Shown piece by piece: positions 1 to 5,391 of a stretch of 5,413 bases of DNA. Location of the stretch: NCBI GenBank assembly GCA_046765875.1, contig JBKPSJ010000120.1, positions 1-5,413 of the forward strand. The letters are read 5' to 3'. Positions within the stretch are counted from its first letter, which is position 1, and each line of letters opens with the position of its first letter. Below the pieces are notes generated by a model. It saw only the letters and a program-made list of their open reading frames with translations, was not told where the DNA came from and did not search any database. The DNA is from DASRHY01 sp046765875. GTDB lineage: Bacteria; Actinomycetota; Actinomycetes; Propionibacteriales; Kribbellaceae. The position numbers and the translations under genes were made by a program.

Positions 1-1324
1 CGGCGTAGAGGGGATTGCCGCCGGAGCGGCGTCGCATCCTCGTACGCGCCTGCGGGGCCAGCTCGCGGCCTTGGAGCAGCATCGTCAGCAACTCGGCGGT
101 CTCGTCGTCGCTGAGCCGGGACAGGCTGATCGTCAGGCAGCGGGTCCACTGCCGACGGCGTTCCAGCAGTTCGGGACGGGTGGTGCCGATCACCAGCAGC
201 CGCAGGTCCGTGCTCCATTCGGCGAGGTGGTCGACGAAGGCGAGCAGGGCGTCGTCCGCCCAGTGCAGGTCCTCGAGTACGAGCACTACCGGGCCGGTCT
301 CGGCGAACGATTCCAGCAGACATCGCCAGGCCTCGAACATCTCACCGGAGTCGGGCATCGTGCCGGCCCCACCGGGTGCGCCGACACCGAGCAACGGCGC
401 GACCCGGCCGCGGATCCAGGCCGCCTCGGTACCACCGGGCAGCACCGCATCGAGCTTGCTCGCTACGACGTCGGTGCGATCGGTCTCGAGGATGCCGGCC
501 TGGCTCTTGACGACCTCTGCCAGCGGCCCGAACGGAGCCTCGCCGTACGGCAGACAGCGGCCGACGCGCCAGATCACCAGCTCGGGCCGCTCGTCGAGTT
601 CGGACGCCAGTTCGGCGACCAGCCGGGTCTTGCCGATCCCCGGCTCGCCCACCAGCATCACGAACTGCGGCGTCCGTTCCTCGGCCGCCTTCTCGTACGC
701 CGTCCGCAACAGCAGCAGATCGCGGGCCCGGCCGACCATCGGGGTACGCAGGTCGCGCATGACGTCGGCACCCACCCGCGCCCGTGGCCGACCGGCCTGC
801 CACCGTAGGAGCGGACCGGCGAAGCCCTTGGCCTCGACCGGGTCCAGCGGCTCGTACCCGAAGACCCGCGACGTGGCCCGGTACGTCGCATCCCCGACCA
901 CGACAGCACCGACAGGCGCCGACGACTGCAGGCGCGCGGCGGCGTTCACCACTCGGCCGGTGACGAACGGCTCCCCCAACTCGGGCCGGGCGCCGAGATC
1001 GACAAGCGCCTCGCCGGTGTCGATGCCGATCCGGACCCGCAGTTCACCGCCGGCCAGAGCGTCGAGGATCGCGAGTCCGGCACGTACCGCCCGTTCCGCG
1101 TCATCCTCGTGCGCCCGCGGCGCGCCGAATACCGCCAGGATGGCGTCGCCGGCGAACTTCTCGACCGTCCCACCGAAGCGTTGGACGGTGGAGCGCAACG
1201 TGTCGTGGTACGGCGCAAGCCAGCGCCGTACATCCTCCGGATCGGCGTCGGCAGACGCCGCGGTGAACCCCACCAGGTCGCAGAACAACACCGAGACGAC
1301 CTTGCGCTCCTCCGCGCCGGTCAC
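1..1324 (-). CDS. Class III adenylyl/guanylyl cyclase fused to AAA/STAND ATPase (3' end off window)
   Basis: Partial: 441 codons are visible and the frame runs open off the left edge. Residues 8-150 form a class III nucleotidyl cyclase domain. Metal-binding aspartates are D16 (LFCDLVGFT) and D60 (EKFAGDAILAVFG), with the purine-selecting lysine K56 and the transition-state residues N127 and R131 (GRVVNAAARLQ). This set predicts cAMP production from ATP. After a linker, residues 194-441 look like an AAA_16/STAND ATPase: Walker A GEPGIGKT (226-233), Walker B VVLVLEDLHWAD (E351, D352), TTRPE (381-385) and SGGNPLYA (434-441). No signal peptide or membrane segment is visible, so it is probably cytosolic. 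Family members usually continue into TPR-like repeats and sometimes a LuxR HTH, which cannot be seen here. The GTG start at 1324 lies 23 nt after the cNMP-binding gene's stop and lacks a clear Shine-Dalgarno. A rare CTG at 1351, overlapping that stop, is an alternative. It is likely cotranscribed with the upstream gene. Confidence 0.9.
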   Translation of the reverse strand, partial: MTGAEERKVVSVLFCDLVGFTAASADADPEDVRRWLAPYHDTLRSTVQRFGGTVEKFAGDAILAVFGAPRAHEDDAERAVRAGLAILDALAGGELRVRIGIDTGEALVDLGARPELGEPFVTGRVVNAAARLQSSAPVGAVVVGDATYRATSRVFGYEPLDPVEAKGFAGPLLRWQAGRPRARVGADVMRDLRTPMVGRARDLLLLRTAYEKAAEERTPQFVMLVGEPGIGKTRLVAELASELDERPELVIWRVGRCLPYGEAPFGPLAEVVKSQAGILETDRTDVVASKLDAVLPGGTEAAWIRGRVAPLLGVGAPGGAGTMPDSGEMFEAWRCLLESFAETGPVVLVLEDLHWADDALLAFVDHLAEWSTDLRLLVIGTTRPELLERRRQWTRCLTISLSRLSDDETAELLTMLLQGRELAPQARTRMRRRSGGNPLYA

Positions 1325-1347
1325 GGTGCCCGCAGACCCAGGCCCGG

Positions 1348-1773
1348 TCAGGAGGCGCTGGACGCCTCGAGCGAACGGATCCGGGCACACAGCGCCTTGA
1401 GCAGCGACTGCGCGACCTCTGGGTTGCCCTTGATCACCGGCGCGAACGCCAGGCTCGACAACGCGAACGTGCGCAGCCCGTCCGGGCCTGCCGTGACCGT
1501 CGCCGACCGCGGCCGGCCGTCGATCAGCGAGATCTCGCCGAAGTAGTCGCCCGGACCGAGCGGCCCCCGGACCTCGCCGCTGACCGAAACCTCCGCCGAG
1601 CCCTCGACGACGACCTGCAGACCGGTGTCGGCGCTGCCCTGCTCCACAACCGGACGACCGGCCGGGGTGCTCAGCGTCGTACCGCGGCTGACCAGGTCGG
1701 ACAGCACACCCGTCGGCAGTCCTTCGAAGAGGTCGATCTTGGCCAGGAACCTCGGCAGCGACTCGTAGCTCAT
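1348..1773 (-). CDS. Stand-alone cyclic nucleotide-binding (CRP/FNR-type sensor) domain protein
   Basis: The product is 141 aa and is almost entirely one cNMP-binding beta-barrel domain. It opens with a family-like helix (LPRFLAKIDLFEGLP, 6-20). A glycine-turn strand region follows (TPAGRPVVEQGS and LQVVVEGSAEVSV). Next is the phosphate-binding cassette at 78-91 (FGEISLIDGRPRSA), in which E80 would contact the ribose 2'-OH and R89 the cyclic phosphate. A C-terminal helix (117-136) takes the place of the hinge helix. There is no HTH, kinase or channel segment, so it is a sensor that must act through a partner. The ATG at 1773 has a Shine-Dalgarno GAGGGG (1787-1782) at 8-nt spacing. A longer reading from 1833 has a basic, low-complexity leader and is less likely. 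The next gene encodes a cyclase, so cAMP made there is the obvious ligand; that link is inference. Confidence 0.9.
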   Translation of the reverse strand: MSYESLPRFLAKIDLFEGLPTGVLSDLVSRGTTLSTPAGRPVVEQGSADTGLQVVVEGSAEVSVSGEVRGPLGPGDYFGEISLIDGRPRSATVTAGPDGLRTFALSSLAFAPVIKGNPEVAQSLLKALCARIRSLEASSAS

Positions 1774-1806
1774 CTGCTTCACCCCTCGACGGTGCCCGCG
1801 GTATCG

Positions 1807-1816
1807 GCCCCGGGGC
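1807..1816. repeat. 10-bp perfect palindrome GCCCCGGGGC in leader of cNMP gene
   Basis: A perfect GC palindrome with outer ATCG/CGAT flanks (1803-1806 and 1819-1822) interrupted by two unpaired bases. It lies between the sigma-factor stop and the cNMP-binding gene, downstream of the possible -10. It could be a short hairpin or an operator. In DNA this GC-rich a 10-bp palindrome can also occur by chance. Confidence 0.3.
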
Positions 1817-1833
1817 AACGATGGACTCGGCAC

Positions 1834-1862
1834 AGGCTACAGCGGGCCGGATCACCGGGCCA
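1834..1862 (-). promoter_or_regulatory. Possible promoter for the cNMP-binding/cyclase pair
   Basis: On the minus strand TAGCCT (1839-1834) fits the actinobacterial TANNNT -10 pattern. TGGCCC (1862-1857) is a poor -35 match. Transcription would start near 1827, giving a leader of about 54 nt. The match is weak; readthrough from the sigma-factor gene is an equally good explanation for expression. Confidence 0.25.
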
Positions 1863-1870
1863 CGACCGGA

Positions 1871-3133
1871 TCAGGTCCGGATTGCCGCCACCCGGTCCAG
1901 GAGTAGTCTCCGTTCGCGTTCGTTGCGGGTCAGCGTGGCCGCCCGCTGGAACTCGTCGCGCGCCTCGTCGTAACGGCCGAGCTTGGCCAGCAGGTCGCCG
2001 CGCACGCTCGGCAGCAGGTGGTATGTCTTGAGCGCCGGCTCGTCGGCCAGCGCGTCGACCAGCTCCAGTCCGGCCGCGGGCCCGTCGGCCATCGACACCG
2101 CGACCGCCCGGTTGAGTTCCACCACCGGCGACGGCGCCACCTGCGCCAGTACGCCATACAGCTCGGCGATCTGTCCCCAGTCGGTCTCCTCCGGTGTCCG
2201 GGCGCGGGCGTGGCAGGCGGCCAGCCCGGCCTGCAGCTGGTACGGGCCGATCGGGCCGCCGAGCTTGCGCGCCCGGTCGAGCGCGGCCAGCCCGCGCCGG
2301 ATCAGCAACTGGTTCCAGCGGGCTCGGTCCTGCTCCAGTAGCAGCACGGGCGTGCCGTCCGGCCTGGTCCGGGCCGCCGACCGCGACGCCTGGATCTCCA
2401 TCAACGCGACCAGACCGTGCACCTCCGGCTCGTCCGGCATCAGCTCGGCGAGGATCCGGCCGAGCCGCAGCGCCTCGTCGCACAGCGCCGGACGCATCCA
2501 GTCGTCGCCGGCGGTGGCCGAGTAGCCCTCGTTGAAGATCAGGTAGATGACCTCGAGCACCGACGACAGCCGCTCGGCGAGCTCGGCACCGGCCGGCACC
2601 TCGTAGCGGACGTCCTGTTTGGCCAGCGTCTTCTTCGCCCGCACGATCCGCTGCTGCATCGTTGCCTGCGGCACCAGAAAGGCGCGGGCGATCTCGTCGG
2701 ACTCCAGTCCGCCGAGCAGCCGCAGCGTCAGCGCGACCCGCGCGTCGGTGGTCAGCACCGGATGGCAGGCGGTGAACACCAGGCGCAGCATGTCGTCCTC
2801 GATGTTCCCGTCGAGCGCGGCGTCCACCTGCCCGGTCACCTCCTCCGACGTGGTCTCCAGCTCGTGGCCGAGCTCGGCGAGCTTGCGCTGGTAGTTCTCC
2901 TTGCGCCGGATCAGGTCGATGGCGCGGCGCTTGGCGATCGCCATCAGCCAGGCACCGGGATTGCGCGGTACGCCGGACTCGGGCCACTGCTCGAGCGCGG
3001 CGACCAGGGCGTCCTGTGCGAGCTCCTCTGCCAGACCGACGTCGCGGACGATCCGCAGGACGCCGGCGATGATCCGGGCGGACTCGATCCGCCAGACCGC
3101 GTCGACGGCGCCGTGCGTATCGGTAGCTGTCAC
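1871..3133 (-). CDS. ECF42-type RNA polymerase sigma factor with DUF6596/TPR C-terminal extension
   Basis: The product is 420 aa, about twice the size of a simple ECF sigma factor. Region sigma-2 spans about 14-80 (AEELAQDALVAALEQWP; PGAWLMAIAKRRAIDLIRR). Region sigma-4 spans about 113-172 (ALTLRLLGGLESDEIARAFL, then an HTH ending in QQRIVRAKKTL). Residues 185-280 match the DUF6596 extension, with the hallmark IFNEGYSA (199-206) and DEALRLGRILAELMPDEPEV. The helical tail at 320-415 resembles TPRs (GDLLAKLGRYDEARDEFQRA). This architecture next to a DGPF protein is the signature of group ECF42, whose members lack a classical membrane anti-sigma factor; the extension is thought to control activity. 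The GTG start at 3133 lies 22 nt after the DGPF stop and has no convincing Shine-Dalgarno, so translation may depend on coupling to the upstream gene. Such proteins are often annotated simply as sigma-70 family sigma factor or DUF6596 protein. The signal sensed is unknown. Confidence 0.95.
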   Translation of the reverse strand: MTATDTHGAVDAVWRIESARIIAGVLRIVRDVGLAEELAQDALVAALEQWPESGVPRNPGAWLMAIAKRRAIDLIRRKENYQRKLAELGHELETTSEEVTGQVDAALDGNIEDDMLRLVFTACHPVLTTDARVALTLRLLGGLESDEIARAFLVPQATMQQRIVRAKKTLAKQDVRYEVPAGAELAERLSSVLEVIYLIFNEGYSATAGDDWMRPALCDEALRLGRILAELMPDEPEVHGLVALMEIQASRSAARTRPDGTPVLLLEQDRARWNQLLIRRGLAALDRARKLGGPIGPYQLQAGLAACHARARTPEETDWGQIAELYGVLAQVAPSPVVELNRAVAVSMADGPAAGLELVDALADEPALKTYHLLPSVRGDLLAKLGRYDEARDEFQRAATLTRNERERRLLLDRVAAIRT

Positions 3134-3155
3134 GTGCCAGATGACAACACCGGGC

Positions 3156-3575
3156 TCAGCTCCCGCGCAACCGGTCCCGCACCGCCTGCTGCCGCTCGCG
3201 CTCCTGTTCGGACAGTACGGCGGTGTCGAAGTCGGACAGTTCGACGATCCGGCGGACCTCCACCTCGTCGTCGAGCACCTCGGCCAGCCGCGCCGCCCAC
3301 TCCAGCGCCTCGTCCAGGTTGCGGACCTGGACGACCATGAAGCCGCCGATCAGCTCCTTGGTCTCGGCGAACGGGCCGTCGGTCACGGTCCGCCGCCCTC
3401 CGGTCACCCTGACCCGGGCGCCCTCCGAGCTCGGCCGTACGCCCTCGGCCACGAGCATCACGCCGGCCTTGGTCATGTCCTCGACCAGCTTGCCGACGCC
3501 CTCCATGATCGCCGGGCTCGGCGGGATCCCGGCCTCCAGGTCGGCGTTCATCTTGTTGATGATCAATGCGCGCAT
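3156..3575 (-). CDS. DGPF/YCII-related domain protein, ECF42 partner
   Basis: The product is 139 aa, a typical length for the YCII/DGPF family. It starts MRALIINKMNADLEAG, and the family motif TDGPFAETKELIGGF lies at 65-79 with DGPF at 66-69. A strand-helix run follows (MVVQVRNLDEALEWAARL, 80-97), consistent with the dimeric ferredoxin-like alpha+beta fold. The charged C-terminus (SEQERERQQAVRDRLRG) may be a helix. The ATG at 3575 is chosen over a GTG at 3602 because GGAGGA sits just upstream at ideal spacing. The gene is first in the unit with the ECF42 sigma factor. The biochemical role of DGPF proteins is not established; they co-occur with ECF42 sigma factors, are often under their control, and have been proposed to be enzymes or regulators. 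No membrane segment is visible, so it is predicted to be cytosolic. Confidence 0.93.
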   Translation of the reverse strand: MRALIINKMNADLEAGIPPSPAIMEGVGKLVEDMTKAGVMLVAEGVRPSSEGARVRVTGGRRTVTDGPFAETKELIGGFMVVQVRNLDEALEWAARLAEVLDDEVEVRRIVELSDFDTAVLSEQERERQQAVRDRLRGS

Positions 3576-3579
3576 GGTC

Positions 3580-3585
3580 TCCTCC
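3580..3585 (-). promoter_or_regulatory. Shine-Dalgarno GGAGGA of the DGPF gene
   Basis: A strong GGAGGA lies 4 nt before the ATG at 3575 (5 nt when counted from GGAGG). It decides the start in favour of this ATG over the in-frame GTG at 3602. Confidence 0.8.
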
Positions 3586-3620
3586 GTTTCCCGGCTGGAC
3601 ACCCAGCCTCTACCCCACGC

Positions 3621-3647
3621 GTCGATCGCCCTACGCCGGGATCGACA
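3621..3647 (-). promoter_or_regulatory. Candidate ECF42-dependent promoter TGTCGA-N17-CGAC
   Basis: On the minus strand TGTCGA (3647-3642) is followed after 17 nt by CGAC (3624-3621). As I recall, ECF42 target promoters in Streptomyces carry TGTCGA at -35 and CG(A/T)C at -10. Spacing is as expected for an ECF promoter, the site is intergenic, and it points toward the DGPF-sigma unit. Transcription would begin near 3614, giving a leader of about 40 nt that includes the GGAGGA site. The implied regulation is positive autoregulation by the sigma factor encoded two genes along. Confidence 0.65.
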
Positions 3648-3656
3648 CTCGACCTG

Positions 3657-3677
3657 CTGTTTCGTATGACGAGACAG
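3657..3677. repeat. 21-bp near-perfect inverted repeat in divergent promoter region
   Basis: Arms CTGTTTCGT (3657-3665) and ACGAGACAG (3669-3677) are complementary at 8 of 9 positions around a central ATG. The repeat ends 3 nt before the candidate -35 of the methyltransferase promoter and lies 9 nt upstream of the ECF42-type -35 on the other strand. It looks like a dyad operator for a homodimeric regulator, for example one of TetR or MarR type. No regulator of that type is encoded in the window. Confidence 0.45.
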
Positions 3678-3680
3678 AAC

Positions 3681-3710
3681 TTCTCAGCTAGCGAGACTCA
3701 GGTCTAGCTT
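3681..3710 (+). promoter_or_regulatory. Candidate promoter giving a leaderless methyltransferase mRNA
   Basis: TAGCTT (3705-3710) fits the TANNNT -10 consensus. TTCTCA (3681-3686) matches 4 of 6 positions of TTGACA with an 18-nt spacer. The -10 ends 7 nt before the ATG at 3718, so transcription would begin at or next to the start codon. The ATG has no Shine-Dalgarno, as expected for a leaderless transcript, which is common in actinobacteria. Confidence 0.5.
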
Positions 3711-3717
3711 TAGCGGT

Positions 3718-4524
3718 ATGGACAGAGCCGTCTACACCCATGGGCACCACGAGTCGGTGCTGCGGTCGCACCGTTGGCGTACCGCGGCGAACTCGGCGGC
3801 ATACCTGCTCGGCGAGCTGCGCCCGGGAATGACAGTGCTCGACGTGGGGTGCGGGCCCGGCACGATCACCGCCGATCTGGCCGAGCTCGTGGCGCCCGGA
3901 CGGGTGACGGCGGTCGAGGTGACGGCGGACGCGCTCGATCTGGCCCGGGCCGAGGCGGACCGCCGCGGGGGGGTCGCGAACATCGACTTCGTCGTCGCGG
4001 ACGTGCTCGACCTCGACCTGCCCGACGGCACGTACGACGTCGTGCATGCCCATCAGGTCCTGCAGCACCTCGGCGATCCGGTCAAGGCGTTGCGGGAGAT
4101 GGGACGGGTCGCCGTCCCGGGCGGATTGGTGGCCGCCCGGGACGCCGACTACTCGACGTTCACCTGGTACCCGGAGTCGGCCGACCTCGACGATTGGCGG
4201 GCCGTGTACCGCCAGGTCGCGCGGATCAACGGCGGCGAGCCGGACGCGGGCCGGCGGCTGCTGTCGTGGGCGCGGCAGGCCGGGTTCACCGACGTCCGAG
4301 CGTCGGCGAGCACCTGGTGCTTCGCCACGCCCGATGACAGAGCCTGGTGGGCGGGGAGCTGGGCCGAGCGCATCGTGTCGTCCACCCTGGCCGACCGAGC
4401 CCGGGTGTCGGGTGTCGCGACCGACGAGGACCTGCAGCGCCTGTCCGCGGGCTGGCGCGCGTGGGCCGATAACGAAGACGGCTGGTTCGCCGTCCTCCAC
4501 GGCGAGATCCTCGCCCGCGCCTGA
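3718..4524 (+). CDS. SAM-dependent methyltransferase (Methyltransf_11/UbiE-like)
   Basis: The product is 268 aa with a class I Rossmann methyltransferase domain at about 25-145. Motif I is VLDVGCGPG (40-48), E67 closes strand 2 and would bind the SAM ribose, and D95 (VVADVLDLDLPDGTYDVV) is in the adenine-binding region. VLQHLGDPVKALREMGRVAVPGG (split 114-120 and 121-136) matches the motif III/post-III region of UbiE-like enzymes. The N-terminus YTHGHHESVLRSHRWRTA (6-23) is a conserved lead-in seen in an actinobacterial subgroup. The C-terminal 100 residues (RRLLSWARQAGFTDV and a Trp-rich helical tail) presumably form the substrate lid. The methyl acceptor cannot be told; a small molecule is likelier than protein or nucleic acid. 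The frame crosses a G7 tract (3967-3973) without interruption. The gene is divergent from the DGPF gene and 77 nt ahead of the dehydrogenase. Confidence 0.92.
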   Translation: MDRAVYTHGHHESVLRSHRWRTAANSAAYLLGELRPGMTVLDVGCGPGTITADLAELVAPGRVTAVEVTADALDLARAEADRRGGVANIDFVVADVLDLDLPDGTYDVVHAHQVLQHLGDPVKALREMGRVAVPGGLVAARDADYSTFTWYPESADLDDWRAVYRQVARINGGEPDAGRRLLSWARQAGFTDVRASASTWCFATPDDRAWWAGSWAERIVSSTLADRARVSGVATDEDLQRLSAGWRAWADNEDGWFAVLHGEILARA

Positions 4525-4545
4525 GGACCACATCGCGAAGGCGTT

Positions 4546-4569
4546 GCACACCTGCCTTACCTTGTGTGC
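4546..4569 (+). promoter_or_regulatory. Candidate promoter/operator of the dehydrogenase: inverted repeat GCACAC-N12-GTGTGC around TACCTT
   Basis: Perfect 6-bp arms GCACAC (4546-4551) and GTGTGC (4564-4569) flank TACCTT (4558-4563), a TANNNT-type -10. Initiation near 4570 would leave a leader of about 32 nt before the ATG at 4602. No good -35 is seen. A repeat bracketing the -10 is a placement typical of repressor operators. If real, the dehydrogenase has its own promoter besides readthrough from the methyltransferase gene. Confidence 0.4.
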
Positions 4570-4601
4570 TGTCCTTTCTCGACACGATCGGCGGGTACTC
4601 G

Positions 4602-5348
4602 ATGACTGTGTTCGTGACCGGTGCCAGCTCCGGGTTCGGCGCCGCGGTGGCCCGGCGGTTCGCGGCCGACGGCACCAGGGTGGTCGTGTCGGCCCGGCGT
4701 ACCGACCGGCTCGCCGACCTCGCCGCCGAGCTCGGGTCCTCGGTGCATGCGGTCGAACTGGACGTGACCGACCCCGACGCGATCACCCGGGTTGTCGCGG
4801 AGTTGCCCGACGAGTTCGCCGATATCGACGTACTGGTGAACAACGCCGGCCTGGCGCTCGGGCTCGAGCCGGCCCAGCGGTCGGACCTGACCGACTGGGA
4901 CCGGATGATCGACACCAACTGCAAGGGCCTGGCGCACGTCACCCGCGCGATCCTCCCCGGAATGGTCGAGCGCGGCCGAGGGCACGTGGTCAACCTCGGC
5001 TCGGTCGCCGGAACGTACCCGTACCCCGGCGGCAACGCGTACGGCGCCACGAAGGCGTTCGTACACCAGTTCAGCCTGAACCTGCGCAGCGACCTGCACG
5101 GCACCGGCGTACGGGTGACCAGCGTCGAGCCCGGGATGGCCGACACCGAGTTCTCCACCGTGCGGTTCTCCGGCGACGAGACCAAGGCGGACGCCGTCTA
5201 CGAGGGCATGCAGCCGCTGACCGCGGACGACGTCGCCGACACCATCCACTGGGCGGCGACCCGGCCCGCGCACGTCAACGTCAACACCATCGAACTCATG
5301 CCCGTCGCCCAGAGCTTCGCCCCGTTCCAGGTGGCCAGGCAGGACTGA
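4602..5348 (+). CDS. ydfG: YdfG-like NADP-dependent short-chain dehydrogenase (3-hydroxy acid dehydrogenase)
   Basis: The product is 248 aa, the same length as E. coli YdfG as I remember it, and similar along its whole length. It is a classical SDR. The nucleotide-binding TGASSGFG is at 6-13, and the SARR after strand 2 (R32, R33) favours NADP(H). NNAG is at 80-83 and N106 is the structural Asn. The catalytic S134, Y147 and K151 lie in NLGSVAG and YGATKAF. Segments such as LVNNAGLALGLEPA, MIDTNCKGL and PGMVERGRGHVVN are close to YdfG. That family oxidises L-allo-threonine, serine and other 3-hydroxy acids and reduces malonic semialdehyde to 3-hydroxypropionate in the cytosol. The ATG at 4602 is preferred over a GTG at 4566 because the SDR fold begins right at this Met and the upstream start lies too close to the likely -10. 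The Shine-Dalgarno is weak (GGCGGG). The gene ends 10 nt before the terminator hairpin. Confidence 0.93.
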   Translation: MTVFVTGASSGFGAAVARRFAADGTRVVVSARRTDRLADLAAELGSSVHAVELDVTDPDAITRVVAELPDEFADIDVLVNNAGLALGLEPAQRSDLTDWDRMIDTNCKGLAHVTRAILPGMVERGRGHVVNLGSVAGTYPYPGGNAYGATKAFVHQFSLNLRSDLHGTGVRVTSVEPGMADTEFSTVRFSGDETKADAVYEGMQPLTADDVADTIHWAATRPAHVNVNTIELMPVAQSFAPFQVARQD

Positions 5349-5358
5349 CCCCGCCCGA

Positions 5359-5391
5359 CCCTGTCTCCGTCCACATCGAACGGAGACAGGG
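5359..5391 (+). terminator. Terminator hairpin, perfect 12-bp stem without U-tract
   Basis: Arms CCCTGTCTCCGT (5359-5370) and ACGGAGACAGGG (5380-5391) pair perfectly around a 9-nt loop (CCACATCGA). The hairpin starts 10 nt after the dehydrogenase stop. No T-run follows, as is common for actinobacterial I-shaped terminators. The symmetric stem could also stop a convergent transcript coming from the right, beyond the window. Confidence 0.85.

Noticed and set aside
15..1400. 461-codon open frame on the plus strand opposite the cyclase gene
   Set aside because: The translation is Ser/Arg/Pro-rich without any recognisable motif. The opposite strand encodes a clear cyclase-ATPase in a continuous frame, so this is a GC-bias shadow.
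1774..1870. CRP-type operator (TGTGA-N6-TCACA) near the cNMP-binding gene
   Set aside because: No such dyad is present in this gap or in the other intergenic regions. The cNMP protein also has no HTH to bind one.
1779..2987. 402-codon minus-strand frame overlapping the sigma factor
   Set aside because: It is low-complexity Ala/Arg/Gly/Pro and out of frame with the sigma factor, whose motifs are complete in the other frame.
2417..3340. 307-codon plus-strand frame opposite the sigma factor and DGPF genes
   Set aside because: There are no domain motifs, no Shine-Dalgarno, and it spans two well-supported genes on the opposite strand.
3967..3973. Run of seven G in the methyltransferase gene as a phase-variable or frameshift site
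   Set aside because: The frame is intact on both sides and matches the family through the run. A G7 tract is unremarkable in DNA this GC-rich.
4566..4601. GTG start at 4566 adding 12 residues to the dehydrogenase
   Set aside because: The extra residues precede the first SDR strand, are absent from YdfG as I know it, and would start only 2 nt after the likely -10 box.
3688..5273. Long minus-strand frames opposite the methyltransferase and dehydrogenase (for example 4551-3688, 5185-4286, 5273-4557)
   Set aside because: The composition is biased and motif-free; both plus-strand genes carry full catalytic motifs.
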